33,672 nucleotides of DNA from Candidatus Hebobacteria bacterium. GTDB taxonomy: Bacteria > Armatimonadota > Hebobacteria > Hebobacterales > Hebobacteraceae. Below, in pieces: positions 33,319-33,672 of the stretch. The position numbers and the translations under genes were made by a program. The stretch is from assembly GCA_029821495.1 (NCBI GenBank), contig JALGTG010000005.1, positions 1-33,672 on the forward strand, in the 5' to 3' direction. Each line of letters opens with the position of its first letter. Positions within the stretch are counted from its first letter, which is position 1. The notes under the pieces were generated by a model. It did no database searches. It was given only the letters and a program-made list of their open reading frames with translations, and was not told the origin of the DNA.

Positions 33319-33672
33319 ATCGCTACCCTCGGCCGTCTCGCGCGCGGTTTGTGGCGGCGATTCTTTAGCAGTTCCTACAGACACGCAAGAACCATCCCTA
33401 CAGGTCTCATCCGAGTGGATTGTTCCATATTCGCACACCAATCCCACAGTCTGACTCGTCAGCGTCCCGCACAAGCGCTCGGTAGGCCATTCGGTGCGCT
33501 AGGGAGCTCTGCGGACGCGTGGCATCGGCGGTGCATTCGCCCTGTAGGGTCGTGCGACGAGATGGGGAGACACGCCGCGACCCCGCCAAGTTGCGTTCTA
33601 GCGGGGCCGCGGCGCGACTGACACTGTCGGCGGGCTGTCAGGCCGCCGTCTTCTCCCAGCCCCCGAGTTCCG
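33319..33672. other. No confident gene at the right end; one long inverted repeat
   Basis: No frame here looks protein-like apart from the N-terminal extension of the zinc-ribbon ORF. An inverted repeat, GCCGCGACCCCGC (33574-33586) and GCGGGGCCGCGGC (33601-33613), pairs at 12 of 13 positions plus a flanking C-G, with a 14-base loop. No T-run adjoins it. Confidence 0.5.

Noticed and set aside
1-33672. CRISPR arrays, transposons, tRNA or rRNA genes.
   Set aside because: No regularly spaced repeats, no transposase or integrase reading, and no tRNA- or rRNA-like sequence was found on either strand by eye.

Overview
The window is a gene-dense, high-GC bacterial chromosome segment. I see no rRNA, tRNA, insertion sequence, phage or CRISPR array. 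Two lipobox-type signal peptides, an MreD/PBP2 pair and several periplasm-type proteins fit a rod-shaped, probably diderm bacterium. The mix of membrane-anchored HEAT-repeat proteins, a FAD_oxidored-type enzyme, a LarA-like protein, an HspR-controlled chaperone operon and glycoside-hydrolase-like (GHL) TIM barrels suggests an under-studied lineage. Armatimonadota or a relative is my guess, but that is inference and not shown by any marker gene.

Layout. 1-1694 (+): the 3' end of plsY and then gpsA, for phospholipid precursors. 1720-2100 (-): an orphan receiver-domain protein, divergent from a membrane-anchored HEAT-repeat protein (2256-3710, +). 3767-10355 (+): a heat-shock operon, dnaK - hsp20 - dnaJ - hspR, followed by a ClpC-type unfoldase. 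A HAIR-like operator lies across the -35 box of the dnaK promoter, and no grpE is present. 10493-13003 (+): a CSC-motif permease and a FAD-dependent oxidoreductase. 13013-19700 (-): mreD - PBP2 - secreted protein - TPR/zinc-ribbon membrane protein - tandem M16 peptidase, tightly spaced and probably one operon. 19701-20908: a weakly coding stretch with a small candidate gene, a clear minus-strand terminator, a large inverted repeat and a small secreted protein. 20909-24189: HAD phosphatase (+), LarA-like protein (-) and PfkB sugar kinase (+).

The most interesting part is 24211-32996 (-). It holds a frameshifted membrane-anchored GHL protein, then a tightly coupled set: a deacetylase-fold membrane protein, a lipoprotein joining the same deacetylase-like fold to a GHL barrel, a processive-type GT2 glycosyltransferase (D,D,D,QxxRW) and a membrane HEAT-repeat protein. 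The combination of deacetylase fold, GH-like barrel and processive GT2 resembles the logic of exopolysaccharide systems such as PgaB/PgaC. Here, however, the domains are shuffled over three paralogous proteins, and the deacetylase motifs look degenerate. It may be an undescribed exopolysaccharide assembly or modification system.

The right end (33187-33318, -) carries a 43-residue zinc-ribbon protein with a strong terminator.
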